This document shows positions 50,947-59,319 of a stretch of DNA of 64,000 bases, in pieces (within the stretch, counting starts at the first letter, position 1; each line of letters starts with the position of its first letter). Source of the DNA: Sporosarcina jiandibaonis (lineage in GTDB: Bacteria; Bacillota; Bacilli; Bacillales_A; Planococcaceae). Position numbers and translations under genes: made by a program. The notes under the pieces are model-generated. The model made no database searches and was not told the origin of the DNA. It worked only from the letters and a program-made list of their open reading frames with translations. The DNA lies in contig NZ_JAAOIY010000001.1 in NCBI RefSeq assembly GCF_013184495.1, positions 620,001-684,000 on the forward strand, read 5' to 3'.

Positions 50947-53004
50947 TTAAGACAAAACTTTTTTCGGTCTTATTGCTAAAGTAGTTATTCCGGTTACTAA
51001 AAGTATTGTTCCAATTAACAACAAACTAAAATTATTCGTAGCGGTTTTCGGCAATTTTTTACCGTCGGTAGATGATTTTGGTTTCGGCTTCTCGGTAGTT
51101 TTATTCCCTTTACCAGGGGCTTTATTTTGTTCTTTAACTACTGGCGGGGTTTTATCATCGTCATCCGGTTTCTCAGTGGCAGGTGGATTCTCTTTTTCAA
51201 CATCTATTTTGGCGAAAACGCCGTAGTTGGAGAAGTGGGATACCTCCAAGCTGATTTCTTTCGATTCTTTATTAACTTTCCCTACTTTAGCCACCCATGC
51301 ATCTTTCTCCTCGGCAAAATTATAGATGTCTACATCAAATGATTCGTCTGCATCGTATCCCATTACAAGCGTGAACTTACCATCATACTTTTCAGAACCC
51401 TCCGGGAACTCAAATGTAAAGTTCAATACATCTCCTACATCTTTCAGTCCTTTTGCTTTAGCTAGTGTATCATCACTTGTTGGAGTGACTGTTAGGGTTG
51501 TTCCTTCTGGAAGATCGGTTGGTAATAACAATCTTACATCAGTATCATTTATGAGAATTGAATCGCCTGCACCCACGCTAACTTTTTCGTTTAGATCAAT
51601 TTTCACTTCACCTGGTTCTTCTGACTCTACTTTAGGGAATGTTTGACTTATTTCTCCCATAAATCCAGAAGCAAGAGCTCTGTAACCTGCCTCACTAGGG
51701 TGAATATTTTTCGGATTCGGAAGATACGTCTCGTATTGTCCTTCAAACAAATGAAAAGTGGGTATAAAAGTTGCTCCGGAACCTTCAGCATACAATTTTA
51801 GCGCATTATTTAATTTGTCAAGAAGACCTAATGTCAGTCCCTGTTGTACTTCTTGAGACAAATAAGGCATGGCGTTGTAATAACCCATTACGTATATCTC
51901 AGTATTAGGATTGACCGCTTTAATTTCTCCAATGATTTGCGCAATGTTTGTTCCAATTTCCCCAATTTTCATCGGCATTTCTGCTACCGCCTTGGTTAGA
52001 TCCGCAGCTTTGGTCTTCGCAGTCTCTGCTTTTCCAACAGCAATTTGCGCGGCGATTTGGGCATCAATTGCTAAGTTTACTGCTCCTTTTGCGTTCCTAA
52101 CCGCATTCTTAGCATTGGTTGCATCTGAAGCAGCCTGATTTGCTTTTTCTTTAACATTTAGCACAGCGTCTTTTATGTCCTCAAATATAGGATAAGGGGA
52201 TTCCTCAATAAACACTTCTAATATTCCTGCATTCGTTTCTAGAGAATCTAATTTTCCCTCTGCTGTAACTAGTTTATTTGTCGATGTTTCTAATGAAGTT
52301 GCAGCTTCGACTGGATTGGTGAAAATTATTGCTTTCGCATTAATTAATTCATCGCTTGCTTCTAATATTCTATCTTCCGATATTTCAATTTCTCCATAAA
52401 TGGCAGCAAGAACTTCTTGTACCTCTGACGGTAGAATTTCCATATACTGTTCAACAGCATTCTTTACAACATCAACCACATCTTTTCCTTCCAAGACTGC
52501 ATCCTTAATCGTGTTTACCGGTTCTACTGCTCCATCAATTGCAACTTTAGCGGATTCTGTTGCAAGGTTCGCTGCGCCTTCAGTATCGTTTGCAAATTTT
52601 ATCAATTCATCAACCTTACCAGGAATCAATAAATCCAAGTTTGCAACGTCCAACCCTGACAATACATCATTCGCACCAGCACTAATCGTAATAATGTCTG
52701 CATCTGGCAATTTTTTGATATCGGATAATCCCGCTAATACTTGTTGTGAATTATATCCAGGTACTCCGTAATTTCGTAAGTTTACTTTGTAGCCGTTAGA
52801 TTTTAAATCATTTTTTATATCGCCAGCAAATCCTGGACTATCCGATCCATCATAAAGCATGCCTGCTGCAAGTGAATCCCCTAAAGAAATATAATTAACA
52901 GTTTTCTTTTTGCCCGATCCTGCAAGTGCAGACATTGGGGCAAAAGCGAGTAGAAAGGCTAGTATTAAAAGTAGAGCGCGTGACTGTTTAATTACTTTTT
53001 GCAT
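50947..53004 (-). CDS. sortase-anchored SGNH/GDSL hydrolase with coiled insertion
   Basis: A 685-residue secreted protein. A signal peptide (1-28) is followed by an SGNH hydrolase domain: GDSL with S44, Gly in NYGVPGY, N112 in SAGANDV, and H435 in NIHPSEAGY. A roughly 220-residue Ala-rich, coiled-coil-like insertion (about 121-345) splits the domain. The C-terminal part is a beta-rich domain (about 475-600), a Pro/Lys linker, and an LPKTA sortase motif (651-655) with a hydrophobic stretch and basic tail. It is probably a wall-anchored esterase or lipase; the substrate is unknown. The usual acidic partner before the His reads N433. Confidence 0.88.
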   Translation of the reverse strand: MQKVIKQSRALLLILAFLLAFAPMSALAGSGKKKTVNYISLGDSLAAGMLYDGSDSPGFAGDIKNDLKSNGYKVNLRNYGVPGYNSQQVLAGLSDIKKLPDADIITISAGANDVLSGLDVANLDLLIPGKVDELIKFANDTEGAANLATESAKVAIDGAVEPVNTIKDAVLEGKDVVDVVKNAVEQYMEILPSEVQEVLAAIYGEIEISEDRILEASDELINAKAIIFTNPVEAATSLETSTNKLVTAEGKLDSLETNAGILEVFIEESPYPIFEDIKDAVLNVKEKANQAASDATNAKNAVRNAKGAVNLAIDAQIAAQIAVGKAETAKTKAADLTKAVAEMPMKIGEIGTNIAQIIGEIKAVNPNTEIYVMGYYNAMPYLSQEVQQGLTLGLLDKLNNALKLYAEGSGATFIPTFHLFEGQYETYLPNPKNIHPSEAGYRALASGFMGEISQTFPKVESEEPGEVKIDLNEKVSVGAGDSILINDTDVRLLLPTDLPEGTTLTVTPTSDDTLAKAKGLKDVGDVLNFTFEFPEGSEKYDGKFTLVMGYDADESFDVDIYNFAEEKDAWVAKVGKVNKESKEISLEVSHFSNYGVFAKIDVEKENPPATEKPDDDDKTPPVVKEQNKAPGKGNKTTEKPKPKSSTDGKKLPKTATNNFSLLLIGTILLVTGITTLAIRPKKVLS

Positions 53005-53258
53005 ATTAGCTCATCACCCTTTCGTATTTACAGCATCGAATTAACCATTACAATTACAACATTGTTAAATCTAGGTATTTAGACCTCGGATTTTCACTTC
53101 AAACTCACTCCCCTTCTTTTTTAGTCCTTTTCTCTCTGTCTAATTACATAGTAACAAACTTCAGTAAATTTACAATGTTCCGTTACAATTATTTTGTTTT
53201 TATTAAAAACATCGGGGAAATGCCTTCATTGTGAATACTCTGTGACATCGGCACACTT

Positions 53259-53274
53259 TGTGATTTATATCACA
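53259..53274. promoter_or_regulatory. Crp/Fnr-family operator upstream of the nitrite reductase gene
   Basis: TGTGATTTATATCACA, a perfect TGTGA-N6-TCACA palindrome 71-86 bp upstream of the ATG. A weaker TGTGACATCGGCACAC lies at 53241. The rest of the 340-bp gap (53005-53258) shows nothing I can name. The same perfect pattern precedes the ba3 oxidase operon. Confidence 0.85.
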
Positions 53275-53344
53275 AGGTGTCGTGTATTTTATACCTATAC
53301 TGAAGATAGTAAAAGAGTCCTAAAATAAAAAGGAGGCAAGAAAA

Positions 53345-54373
53345 ATGAGAAAGGTATTAGCAGTTGGGTTGTCGGGAATCGTAGTCGCGGTGTTGTTGGC
53401 AGGTTGCGGAGATGCTTCAGTCGATACTAGTAATGAAAATTCAAGTGTAGCTGCAACATCAAAAGCTGAAGAAGTCGTTGAAGTATTTGGGCCGCACAAA
53501 GATTTAAATCAAGAACCTGTTCCATTGAAAGTTGAGCGTGTTGGCGAACATGAAGTGAATGTCGAAATGACAGCACAGATTACGGATATTGAAATTGCAA
53601 AAGGAAAGATGTACAAAGCTTGGACGTTTAACGGCGAAGCGCCCGGTCCATTAGTTGTTGTGAACCAAGGAGATACAATTAATTTCAAACTAATAAATAT
53701 TGACCCGGCCATTCCGCATAGTATCGATTTGCACGCAGTTCATACAGCACCATCTAAAAACTTTGCAGATATTATGCCCAATGAAGATGGAACATTTACG
53801 TACCCAGCGAACTTTCCAGGCGTATTCATGTATCACTGTGGAACAGACCCAATCCTTTCACATATCGCAAACGGCATGCACGGCGTCATTATTGTAAAAC
53901 CAACAGATGGTTATCCAACAGACAACCTAGTTGATCGTGAATTCGTAATGATTCAAAATGAATGGTACAAGTATAATGACCATGATGCTTTTCTTAATGC
54001 AGAACCAGAACATGTTGTTTTATCAACAAAAGCTTTAAAAGAAGGTGACCGAAACACAAACGGCGATACATTCAGCCTGAAAGACGAGCCATTAGAAGCG
54101 AAAGTTGGAGAAAGAATTCGATTGTACATCAATAATATGGGTCCAAATGAAGTTAGCTCATTCCACGTTGTTGGATCAATTATGGAAGATGTCTATGTAG
54201 ACGGCAATCCGGCCAATGTCTTAAAAGGTATGCAGACAATCATGTTGCCAGCTAGCGGAGGCGCTGTAGTAGAATTCGTTGTGACTGAAGAAGGAAATTA
54301 TCCAATCTTAACTCACCAATTCAAACACGCAGATAAGGGAGCCATCGCAATATTAAAAGTGACAGCTGAATAA
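53345..54373 (+). CDS. nirK: copper nitrite reductase, AniA type, lipoprotein
   Basis: Reduces nitrite to NO on the outer face of the membrane. The 342-residue protein has a lipobox LAGC (Cys 21) and two cupredoxin domains. Type 1 ligands are H125, C165, H173 and M178; type 2 ligands H130, H164 and H324; catalytic D128 and H274 (SSFHVVG). The blocks YHCGTDPILSHIANGMHGVI and MGPNEVSSFHVVG align well with Neisseria AniA as I recall it. It is monocistronic, with its own terminator. The Crp/Fnr palindrome upstream indicates low-oxygen or NO control. Confidence 0.9.
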   Translation: MRKVLAVGLSGIVVAVLLAGCGDASVDTSNENSSVAATSKAEEVVEVFGPHKDLNQEPVPLKVERVGEHEVNVEMTAQITDIEIAKGKMYKAWTFNGEAPGPLVVVNQGDTINFKLINIDPAIPHSIDLHAVHTAPSKNFADIMPNEDGTFTYPANFPGVFMYHCGTDPILSHIANGMHGVIIVKPTDGYPTDNLVDREFVMIQNEWYKYNDHDAFLNAEPEHVVLSTKALKEGDRNTNGDTFSLKDEPLEAKVGERIRLYINNMGPNEVSSFHVVGSIMEDVYVDGNPANVLKGMQTIMLPASGGAVVEFVVTEEGNYPILTHQFKHADKGAIAILKVTAE

Positions 54374-54383
54374 GAATCTTACA

Positions 54384-54414
54384 AGAGGGCTAGCCACAGG
54401 GGGAGAGCCCTTTT
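54384..54414 (+). terminator. terminator of nirK
   Basis: AGAGGGCT / AGAGCCCT with GC-rich loop and a short T-run, about 10 bp after the stop codon. Confidence 0.82.
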
Positions 54415-54422
54415 ACTATTTT

Positions 54423-54863
54423 CTACTTTGTCATCCTCAACTTTTTAGTGTCGAACCCTTTAAATTTAACATCTAATTTCAAACTTTTATAATCATTAAT
54501 TTCAAAAGCCTCTGACGCTTTCTTTATCATATCTTCATCATCCATTTCAGGATCAAGTGCAAGCTCCTCAAATATTTCATCGAGTTTCTCCATTGCGGCA
54601 TTGCCGTGCAAATAAAAATCATCTATTTTATTTTCATACATTGCTTCAGTCTTATCTTTTTTCTCATCATAAGTAACCTTAAGAGCTTCTTTCATTTCAT
54701 TCGTATCGGCACTTAAATCTAAAAATGTAAATCCGTACTTACTCCCTAAAGATTTCTTATCTCCCTCATCCTCTGTATTCGTAACTATATTTCGATTATT
54801 ACAAGCACCCACTATCAATAATGAACAAAGTAATACAATAAATAGGACAGTATGTTTCTTCAT
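54423..54863 (-). CDS. YusW-like lipoprotein
   Basis: A 146-residue predicted lipoprotein from ATG 54863 (GGAAG about 9 nt upstream; an ATG at 54872 is too close). The signal peptide ends in VGAC. The mature part is highly charged, with the pattern YGFTFLDLSADTNEMKEALK and IDDFYLHGNAAMEKLDEIFE seen in the YusW family of bacilli, whose function is not known. It is convergent with nirK. Confidence 0.75.
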   Translation of the reverse strand: MKKHTVLFIVLLCSLLIVGACNNRNIVTNTEDEGDKKSLGSKYGFTFLDLSADTNEMKEALKVTYDEKKDKTEAMYENKIDDFYLHGNAAMEKLDEIFEELALDPEMDDEDMIKKASEAFEINDYKSLKLDVKFKGFDTKKLRMTK

Positions 54864-55032
54864 CAAAGCCATCTTCCTTTCTCAACCTTACTGCATAATT
54901 AATCTAACCGTTGAGGGGATTAGTTATACAAAACTAAAAAGAGAACATCCCCTTGAAAGGGTGGCAGTTTTCACTTTACTTCTCGGCTTTTAATAACACC
55001 GTCAACAGTTCTTTACAAAGCTCATACCTCCA

Positions 55033-56295
55033 TTAGTCGTGGTTTGTACTTTGTGAATTTTCCCCGTTTACTTTCATTTCGCCGTCAATGTTAAACTTCG
55101 CAACTTCGCCGCCTTCCAATGCATAATTCGTAACATTGTCACCGTAAGTAACAATATCACCATGAATAGTCAAACTTTCAACTTTCCCACCTGTTTTAAT
55201 ACTTATTGCATTTGCCGCAAGCTCCGTTAATACCCCCTTAACTAGAGAATTACCTACAGAGCCATATGTTGTTACATTTTCTTCTACAGTCATATTTCCG
55301 ATTGGTTTGCTGACTTGTATGCCTATTGAGCCATCACCATGGGTTGTAATGGATTTAAATTTAATATTTTCAACCGTACCGTCATATTGGTTAAAACCCC
55401 TAGCACCTAACCCATATGTAGTAATATCTTGTGACATGAAGTCTTTTACTGTGCCAAAGTTAACAAATCCTATACCGCTTGGACCATAAGAGACGATTGG
55501 ATAATTGCTAACCCATTTTTCGATTTTGCCCCATGTATCCAGAACCATATCGTTAACACCGTAAGTCATAAGCTCACCATGGTGTTCAACTGTTTTTGCC
55601 TCAACACCATAAACAATGAAAACAGCAGCGGTAATGATATCGGCAGTTCCATAAGGCAACATACCATGTGAATATACAGCACCTGTAGTTAGCGTTTCCA
55701 TATTAACTTTGCCACCTTCATCGCCATAACCACAAACAAAAATTCCTGAGCCAATAACAGGAGCATTTCTAAAGCCAATGCTGATATTTGTTAATTTGCA
55801 ATCAATTCTACTGCTTTCGTCAGAGTTAAAATTATACACAGTCAGCGCCCCTTGGTAGACATTCACGCCATACTTTTGCGGCTGCTCGCTGTAATGCCTA
55901 GAATCGCAAGAAGTAATGTGTATATTATTTGTAATGAGGTTGATCTTGTCTGTCCCTTGCCTAGAGATAATCGAAACCTGACCTGTAATAGACAAATCTT
56001 CAAGGACAATATTCCCCATATTCGGAATGCCGCACACCGTATATATTGCACGGTTCGTTTGTTTTGTCATAACTGTTAGGTTGGATATGGTATTGTCGCG
56101 AGTCACACCAAAACCATCACTATTGTTAAAGCTCACCATACATGACTCATAGCTTTTTCCTGTTAAATTGTAGCCTTCAGGCAAAGTAATGGAATGAGGG
56201 GAAAGAATGGATGTTTCAATCTCCAGAACTTGCGGTACGTTTTCCGAAATGGCTTTCAACAATTCTAAAAGACTAGTTACTTTTGTCGTTTTCAT
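55033..56295 (-). CDS. hypothetical protein with beta-helix-like TYG repeats
   Basis: A 420-residue protein of unknown function. After an N-terminal alpha/beta stretch it becomes a run of short strand-rich units with turn motifs such as MTYGVNDM, VSYGPSGIGF, TTYGLGARGF, TTHGDGSIGI, TTYGSVGNSL and VTYGDNVTNY, spaced about 20-35 residues apart (about 240-400). This is the pattern of a right-handed parallel beta-helix. No signal peptide, membrane segment or catalytic motif is clear. Horizontal acquisition is possible, but base composition does not clearly differ. Confidence 0.7.
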   Translation of the reverse strand: MKTTKVTSLLELLKAISENVPQVLEIETSILSPHSITLPEGYNLTGKSYESCMVSFNNSDGFGVTRDNTISNLTVMTKQTNRAIYTVCGIPNMGNIVLEDLSITGQVSIISRQGTDKINLITNNIHITSCDSRHYSEQPQKYGVNVYQGALTVYNFNSDESSRIDCKLTNISIGFRNAPVIGSGIFVCGYGDEGGKVNMETLTTGAVYSHGMLPYGTADIITAAVFIVYGVEAKTVEHHGELMTYGVNDMVLDTWGKIEKWVSNYPIVSYGPSGIGFVNFGTVKDFMSQDITTYGLGARGFNQYDGTVENIKFKSITTHGDGSIGIQVSKPIGNMTVEENVTTYGSVGNSLVKGVLTELAANAISIKTGGKVESLTIHGDIVTYGDNVTNYALEGGEVAKFNIDGEMKVNGENSQSTNHD

Positions 56296-56423
56296 TTTAT
56301 TATCCTCCCTTAAATTTATTCACACCATAATCTTCCCTAGAACCTTCTATTTATCCCCTCTTATCCACGTGGCATTCCACTTGATGATCTTTCCCCCTAC
56401 CAGGACGGTCGACTGTATCAATG

Positions 56424-56466
56424 AAAAAAGAGCGCCGTAACCCTTAACATCAAGGTTTAGACACTC
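56424..56466 (-). terminator. terminator region after the AHSA1-like gene
   Basis: An imperfect stem GAGTGTC...GGCGCTC with an inner AAACCTT / AAGGGTT pairing, followed by T6 on the minus strand. A second imperfect hairpin (56497-56533) lies between it and the AHSA1-like stop codon. Confidence 0.6.
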
Positions 56467-56536
56467 TTCTGTATTAGTCGCTTAAGATACTATGTATAGA
56501 GACGTCACCTCACAAGGGTGATGCTCTCCTCTTTTT

Positions 56537-57010
56537 TCACTCAAATACTTCAAGTTTTTCAGTGTATTGTTCAAACCAATATTTCCATTCGTCATCTCGT
56601 TGGATTGGCTCCCCGTCCAGCAAAGCGATGATTACGTCTAAACAGACATGCCATCCCGCAAGATCTTTTTTAGTTTGCTCGGTTATCGTCTTCACTTTTT
56701 CAATTAAAATTAATACGGAACCCTCGTTTTCAGGATGAAGTTCAAAGCGGATAACATCTCCGAACCAATCAAACTCCAACACAGAGTTTGGTTCATACTC
56801 CATGATTTCCAGTTTCTCATCCATAACATCCGGAACATAAAACTTCATAAATCCGCCTTGACGAAGATCCCCGGCACGGAGTTCCTCAAACCACTTTTCC
56901 AGCTTATTATTATCCGTGAGCATTGCCCAAACAGCGTCCACTGAATGATTCAAATTTCGTTCCCATTTTACTAAATAACCATCATCAGTTTTCTTAATAT
57001 CCGCAATCAC
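56537..57010 (-). CDS. AHSA1/SRPBCC domain protein
   Basis: A 157-residue protein with the Aha1-like SRPBCC fold: YLVKWERNLNHSVDAVWAML, then WFEELRAGDLRQGGFMKFYV and a C-terminal WHVCLDVIIALLDGE segment typical of this group. The start is GTG, about 9 nt after AAAGGGGA. Family members bind hydrophobic ligands or act in stress responses; the ligand is unknown. It is 26 bp after exoA, perhaps in the same transcript. Confidence 0.8.
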   Translation of the reverse strand: MIADIKKTDDGYLVKWERNLNHSVDAVWAMLTDNNKLEKWFEELRAGDLRQGGFMKFYVPDVMDEKLEIMEYEPNSVLEFDWFGDVIRFELHPENEGSVLILIEKVKTITEQTKKDLAGWHVCLDVIIALLDGEPIQRDDEWKYWFEQYTEKLEVFE

Positions 57011-57036
57011 CTTAGATATCCCCTTTCAAATTCAAA

Positions 57037-57792
57037 TTATAAATCCACTTCCAATAAAATCGGACAATGATCGCTACCGAGAACCTCTGCGTGAATCGCA
57101 GCACTTTTTAATAAAGGCTGCAAACGATTTGAAGTAATAAAATAATCAATCCGCCAACCAATATTACGTTCTCTTACCTTGCTCATATAAGACCACCAAG
57201 TATACGCGCCTTCTCGTGCCGGATAAAAATATCGGTATGTATCAGTGAATCCTTCAGCCAATAATTGCGTCATCTTTCCGCGTTCTTCAACGGTAAATCC
57301 TGAATTACCGATATTCGATTTCACGTTGCGAATATCAATTTCTTCATGTGCGACGTTTAGATCTCCGCAAAAAATGACCGGTTTATCTTTGTCTAACATC
57401 GTCAAATACTCACGTACCTTATCTTCCCATTCCAGTCGAAATGGCAATCGTGCTAAACTACGTTGAGCATTTGGGGAATAAACATTCACTAAGTAAAAAT
57501 CCGAAAACTCCAAGGTTAAAATACGGCCTTCCTCTTCATCATCTAAATCGCCTATCCCATATCTCACGGAAAGCGGTTCGACTTTCGTAAAAACCGCCGT
57601 ACCGGAATATCCTTTTTTTACTGCGTAATTCCAATATTGATAATAGCCGTCCAACTGCAAATCAATTTGCCCTTCTTGCAATTTTATCTCTTGGACGGAA
57701 AAGATATCAGCATCTACTTTTTCAAAGTACTCCAAAAACCCTTTACGTACACACGCTCTTAATCCATTAACATTCCATGATACTAACTTCAT
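57037..57792 (-). CDS. exoA: exodeoxyribonuclease III / AP endonuclease
   Basis: DNA-repair nuclease of the ExoIII family, 251 residues, cleaving at abasic sites and removing 3' blocks. Active-site elements are complete: SWNVNGLRA (Asn), FSVQEIKLQEGQ (Glu), NVYSPNAQR (Tyr), FCGDLNVAHEEID (Asp/Asn) and GSDHCPILLEVDL (Asp/His). It is close in layout to B. subtilis ExoA. AAGGAGTC precedes the ATG. Confidence 0.95.
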   Translation of the reverse strand: MKLVSWNVNGLRACVRKGFLEYFEKVDADIFSVQEIKLQEGQIDLQLDGYYQYWNYAVKKGYSGTAVFTKVEPLSVRYGIGDLDDEEEGRILTLEFSDFYLVNVYSPNAQRSLARLPFRLEWEDKVREYLTMLDKDKPVIFCGDLNVAHEEIDIRNVKSNIGNSGFTVEERGKMTQLLAEGFTDTYRYFYPAREGAYTWWSYMSKVRERNIGWRIDYFITSNRLQPLLKSAAIHAEVLGSDHCPILLEVDL

Positions 57793-57847
57793 TGATAAAT
57801 GACTCCTTCACATAAAACTATTTCTAGGTTTAGAGTCTAGCATACCA

Positions 57848-57882
57848 AAAAGGAGGAAAGATAGTTACCTTCTCCCCTCCCA
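57848..57882 (-). terminator. terminator of the small coiled-coil gene
   Basis: GGAGG / CCTCC outer stem with further pairing inside and T5 on the minus strand, about 25 bp after the stop codon of the 65-residue gene. Confidence 0.68.
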
Positions 57883-57904
57883 CATTTTCTCATCCAATTA
57901 TTTT

Positions 57905-58102
57905 TCACAGCCAAAAAATCCCGATTAAAACAATTGCGCCTAATATGAATGTCCCGATCTGTCCAAATTGCGCAGAAGAAATTATCGGTCTCGGTGTTAG
58001 GAATTCCAATTCCTGCATCTCTTTTTCCATCTGATCCATGCGAGTTTTCAAAGCGACTATTTCTTCTTCCAGAGATTGTTCACGGTTACTTAGTTCATTC
58101 AT
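57905..58102 (-). CDS. small coiled-coil, single-pass membrane protein
   Basis: A 65-residue protein with an N-terminal coiled coil (NREQSLEEEIVALKTRMDQM, about 6-35) and a C-terminal membrane helix (FGQIGTFILGAIVLIGIFWL). A GAGGAGG site precedes the ATG and a terminator follows, so it is a real small gene. The layout suggests a tail-anchored membrane protein with its coil in the cytoplasm. No family name or function can be given. Confidence 0.75.
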   Translation of the reverse strand: MNELSNREQSLEEEIVALKTRMDQMEKEMQELEFLTPRPIISSAQFGQIGTFILGAIVLIGIFWL

Positions 58103-58171
58103 TTTGAAATCCTCCTCGTCAATATTGATAATACATACTATACGATGAATTGACGAAATAGTTTCAATAAA

Positions 58172-58720
58172 TCATGATTCTGGTCTTAATTCGTACGTCT
58201 TGATTTGTCCAATAATCCCCGTAGGTTGATCAGTTTCAATTTGGTTAATTACGCCATCTGAAATTTCCCCGTGCGTGAGCCATCTTGAATGCTCATTTTC
58301 CATAATAAAACCTAAAAATACTTCGCGATAATTACAATTGTCTGGAATTTGGATTGTCTCATCTCTAAAATAGCGGCGGCTTCCCTTCACGTGGAATAAA
58401 CGAAAATTATCAATCCCACGATTCATTTCGCAAATCCGCTCAAGTGAATTGTAATTCGGCGTCCAACTTACAATAAGATCAAATGCACCCTTTTCTTCGA
58501 TTACATTCTCCACTTCATCAATCAGTTCGCTAGAATTATAATCGACGATTATCGGGAAAATAGAATCTACGGGGCTGTCCGAAATTATTCGTTGAAACTT
58601 CAATCTAGTACGTCCTATGATTGATACAATATAACCTTTTTGCGCAAGGGCTACGCAAACATTTGCGAGCATACCCGTCCCGCCAATGACCAATGCATGT
58701 TTTTTACGCGGCATCTTCAT
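58172..58720 (-). CDS. short Rossmann-fold (SDR-like) protein
   Basis: A 182-residue protein starting with the dinucleotide-binding motif ALVIGGTGMLANVCVALA and continuing with IIGRTRLKFQRI. It lacks the SDR catalytic YxxxK and stops short of a full SDR domain, so it may be a compact member or a binding protein. The second Met (codon 3) is an equally good start. It overlaps the histidine phosphatase gene by 17 bp. Function unknown. Confidence 0.72.
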   Translation of the reverse strand: MKMPRKKHALVIGGTGMLANVCVALAQKGYIVSIIGRTRLKFQRIISDSPVDSIFPIIVDYNSSELIDEVENVIEEKGAFDLIVSWTPNYNSLERICEMNRGIDNFRLFHVKGSRRYFRDETIQIPDNCNYREVFLGFIMENEHSRWLTHGEISDGVINQIETDQPTGIIGQIKTYELRPES

Positions 58721-59282
58721 TCTCCCAAATTCTCTTTACTTCTATTAATTTACCATCACTAAATACCAACTTATAGATATCAGGTTTTGACGTACTTGCC
58801 CAAAAATCATATCCGTATTTCCCATCAAAATAATTCATTATTATCGTCATTATATTTCCGTGTGTACCTAGAACAATACTTTTTCCTTCATATTCTTTTA
58901 GTAACTGTTTAATGATGGGAACGGCACGCTCCTGCGCTTGTCTAGTGGTTTCCCCGCCGGATAAACAATAATCCTTATCCTCAAAAGATCTTTTAATCGC
59001 TGGTTCAACTTCTTCCCATGGCAAGCTATAATTGCCTTTTATCATCCTTTCCCTTAATTCCTCATACAACTTGATTTCTAAGTTCTGTGTCGTTGCAATT
59101 TCCTCGATTGTTTGTATCGATCTCGCAAAGGGGCTCGAAACAATTGCATCGATTTTTTCACTAAGCATAATTTTAGCTACTTTTCCAGCCTCAATTTCCC
59201 CATCTTTTGATAGTTTTCGAGTTCTTTCCTCACCAAAAATGAAAGGCGATTCAGCATGTCGAATCATATAGATACTTGTCAT
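58704..59282 (-). CDS. histidine phosphatase family protein
   Basis: A 192-residue phosphoglycerate-mutase-like enzyme. The RHAES motif in IYMIRHAESPF carries the phosphorylated His, with SSPFARSIQTIEEIA (Arg), GNYSLPWEEVEP (Glu region) and VLGTHGNIMTIIM (second His). I start at ATG 59282 behind GGGGGAAT; a GTG at 59297 overlaps that site. It is coupled to the Rossmann-fold gene. Substrate unknown. Confidence 0.86.
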   Translation of the reverse strand: MTSIYMIRHAESPFIFGEERTRKLSKDGEIEAGKVAKIMLSEKIDAIVSSPFARSIQTIEEIATTQNLEIKLYEELRERMIKGNYSLPWEEVEPAIKRSFEDKDYCLSGGETTRQAQERAVPIIKQLLKEYEGKSIVLGTHGNIMTIIMNYFDGKYGYDFWASTSKPDIYKLVFSDGKLIEVKRIWENEDAA

Positions 59283-59319
59283 TATTGATTCCCCCACAAT
59301 AACTCTCTCCTTTTACCAA

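Noticed and set aside
53345-54373. Nitrite reductase seemed to lack the catalytic His because no NGHVGAL block is present
   Set aside because: In AniA-type enzymes the catalytic His is in SSFHVIG; this protein has SSFHVVG (H274) and keeps D128, so the active site is complete.
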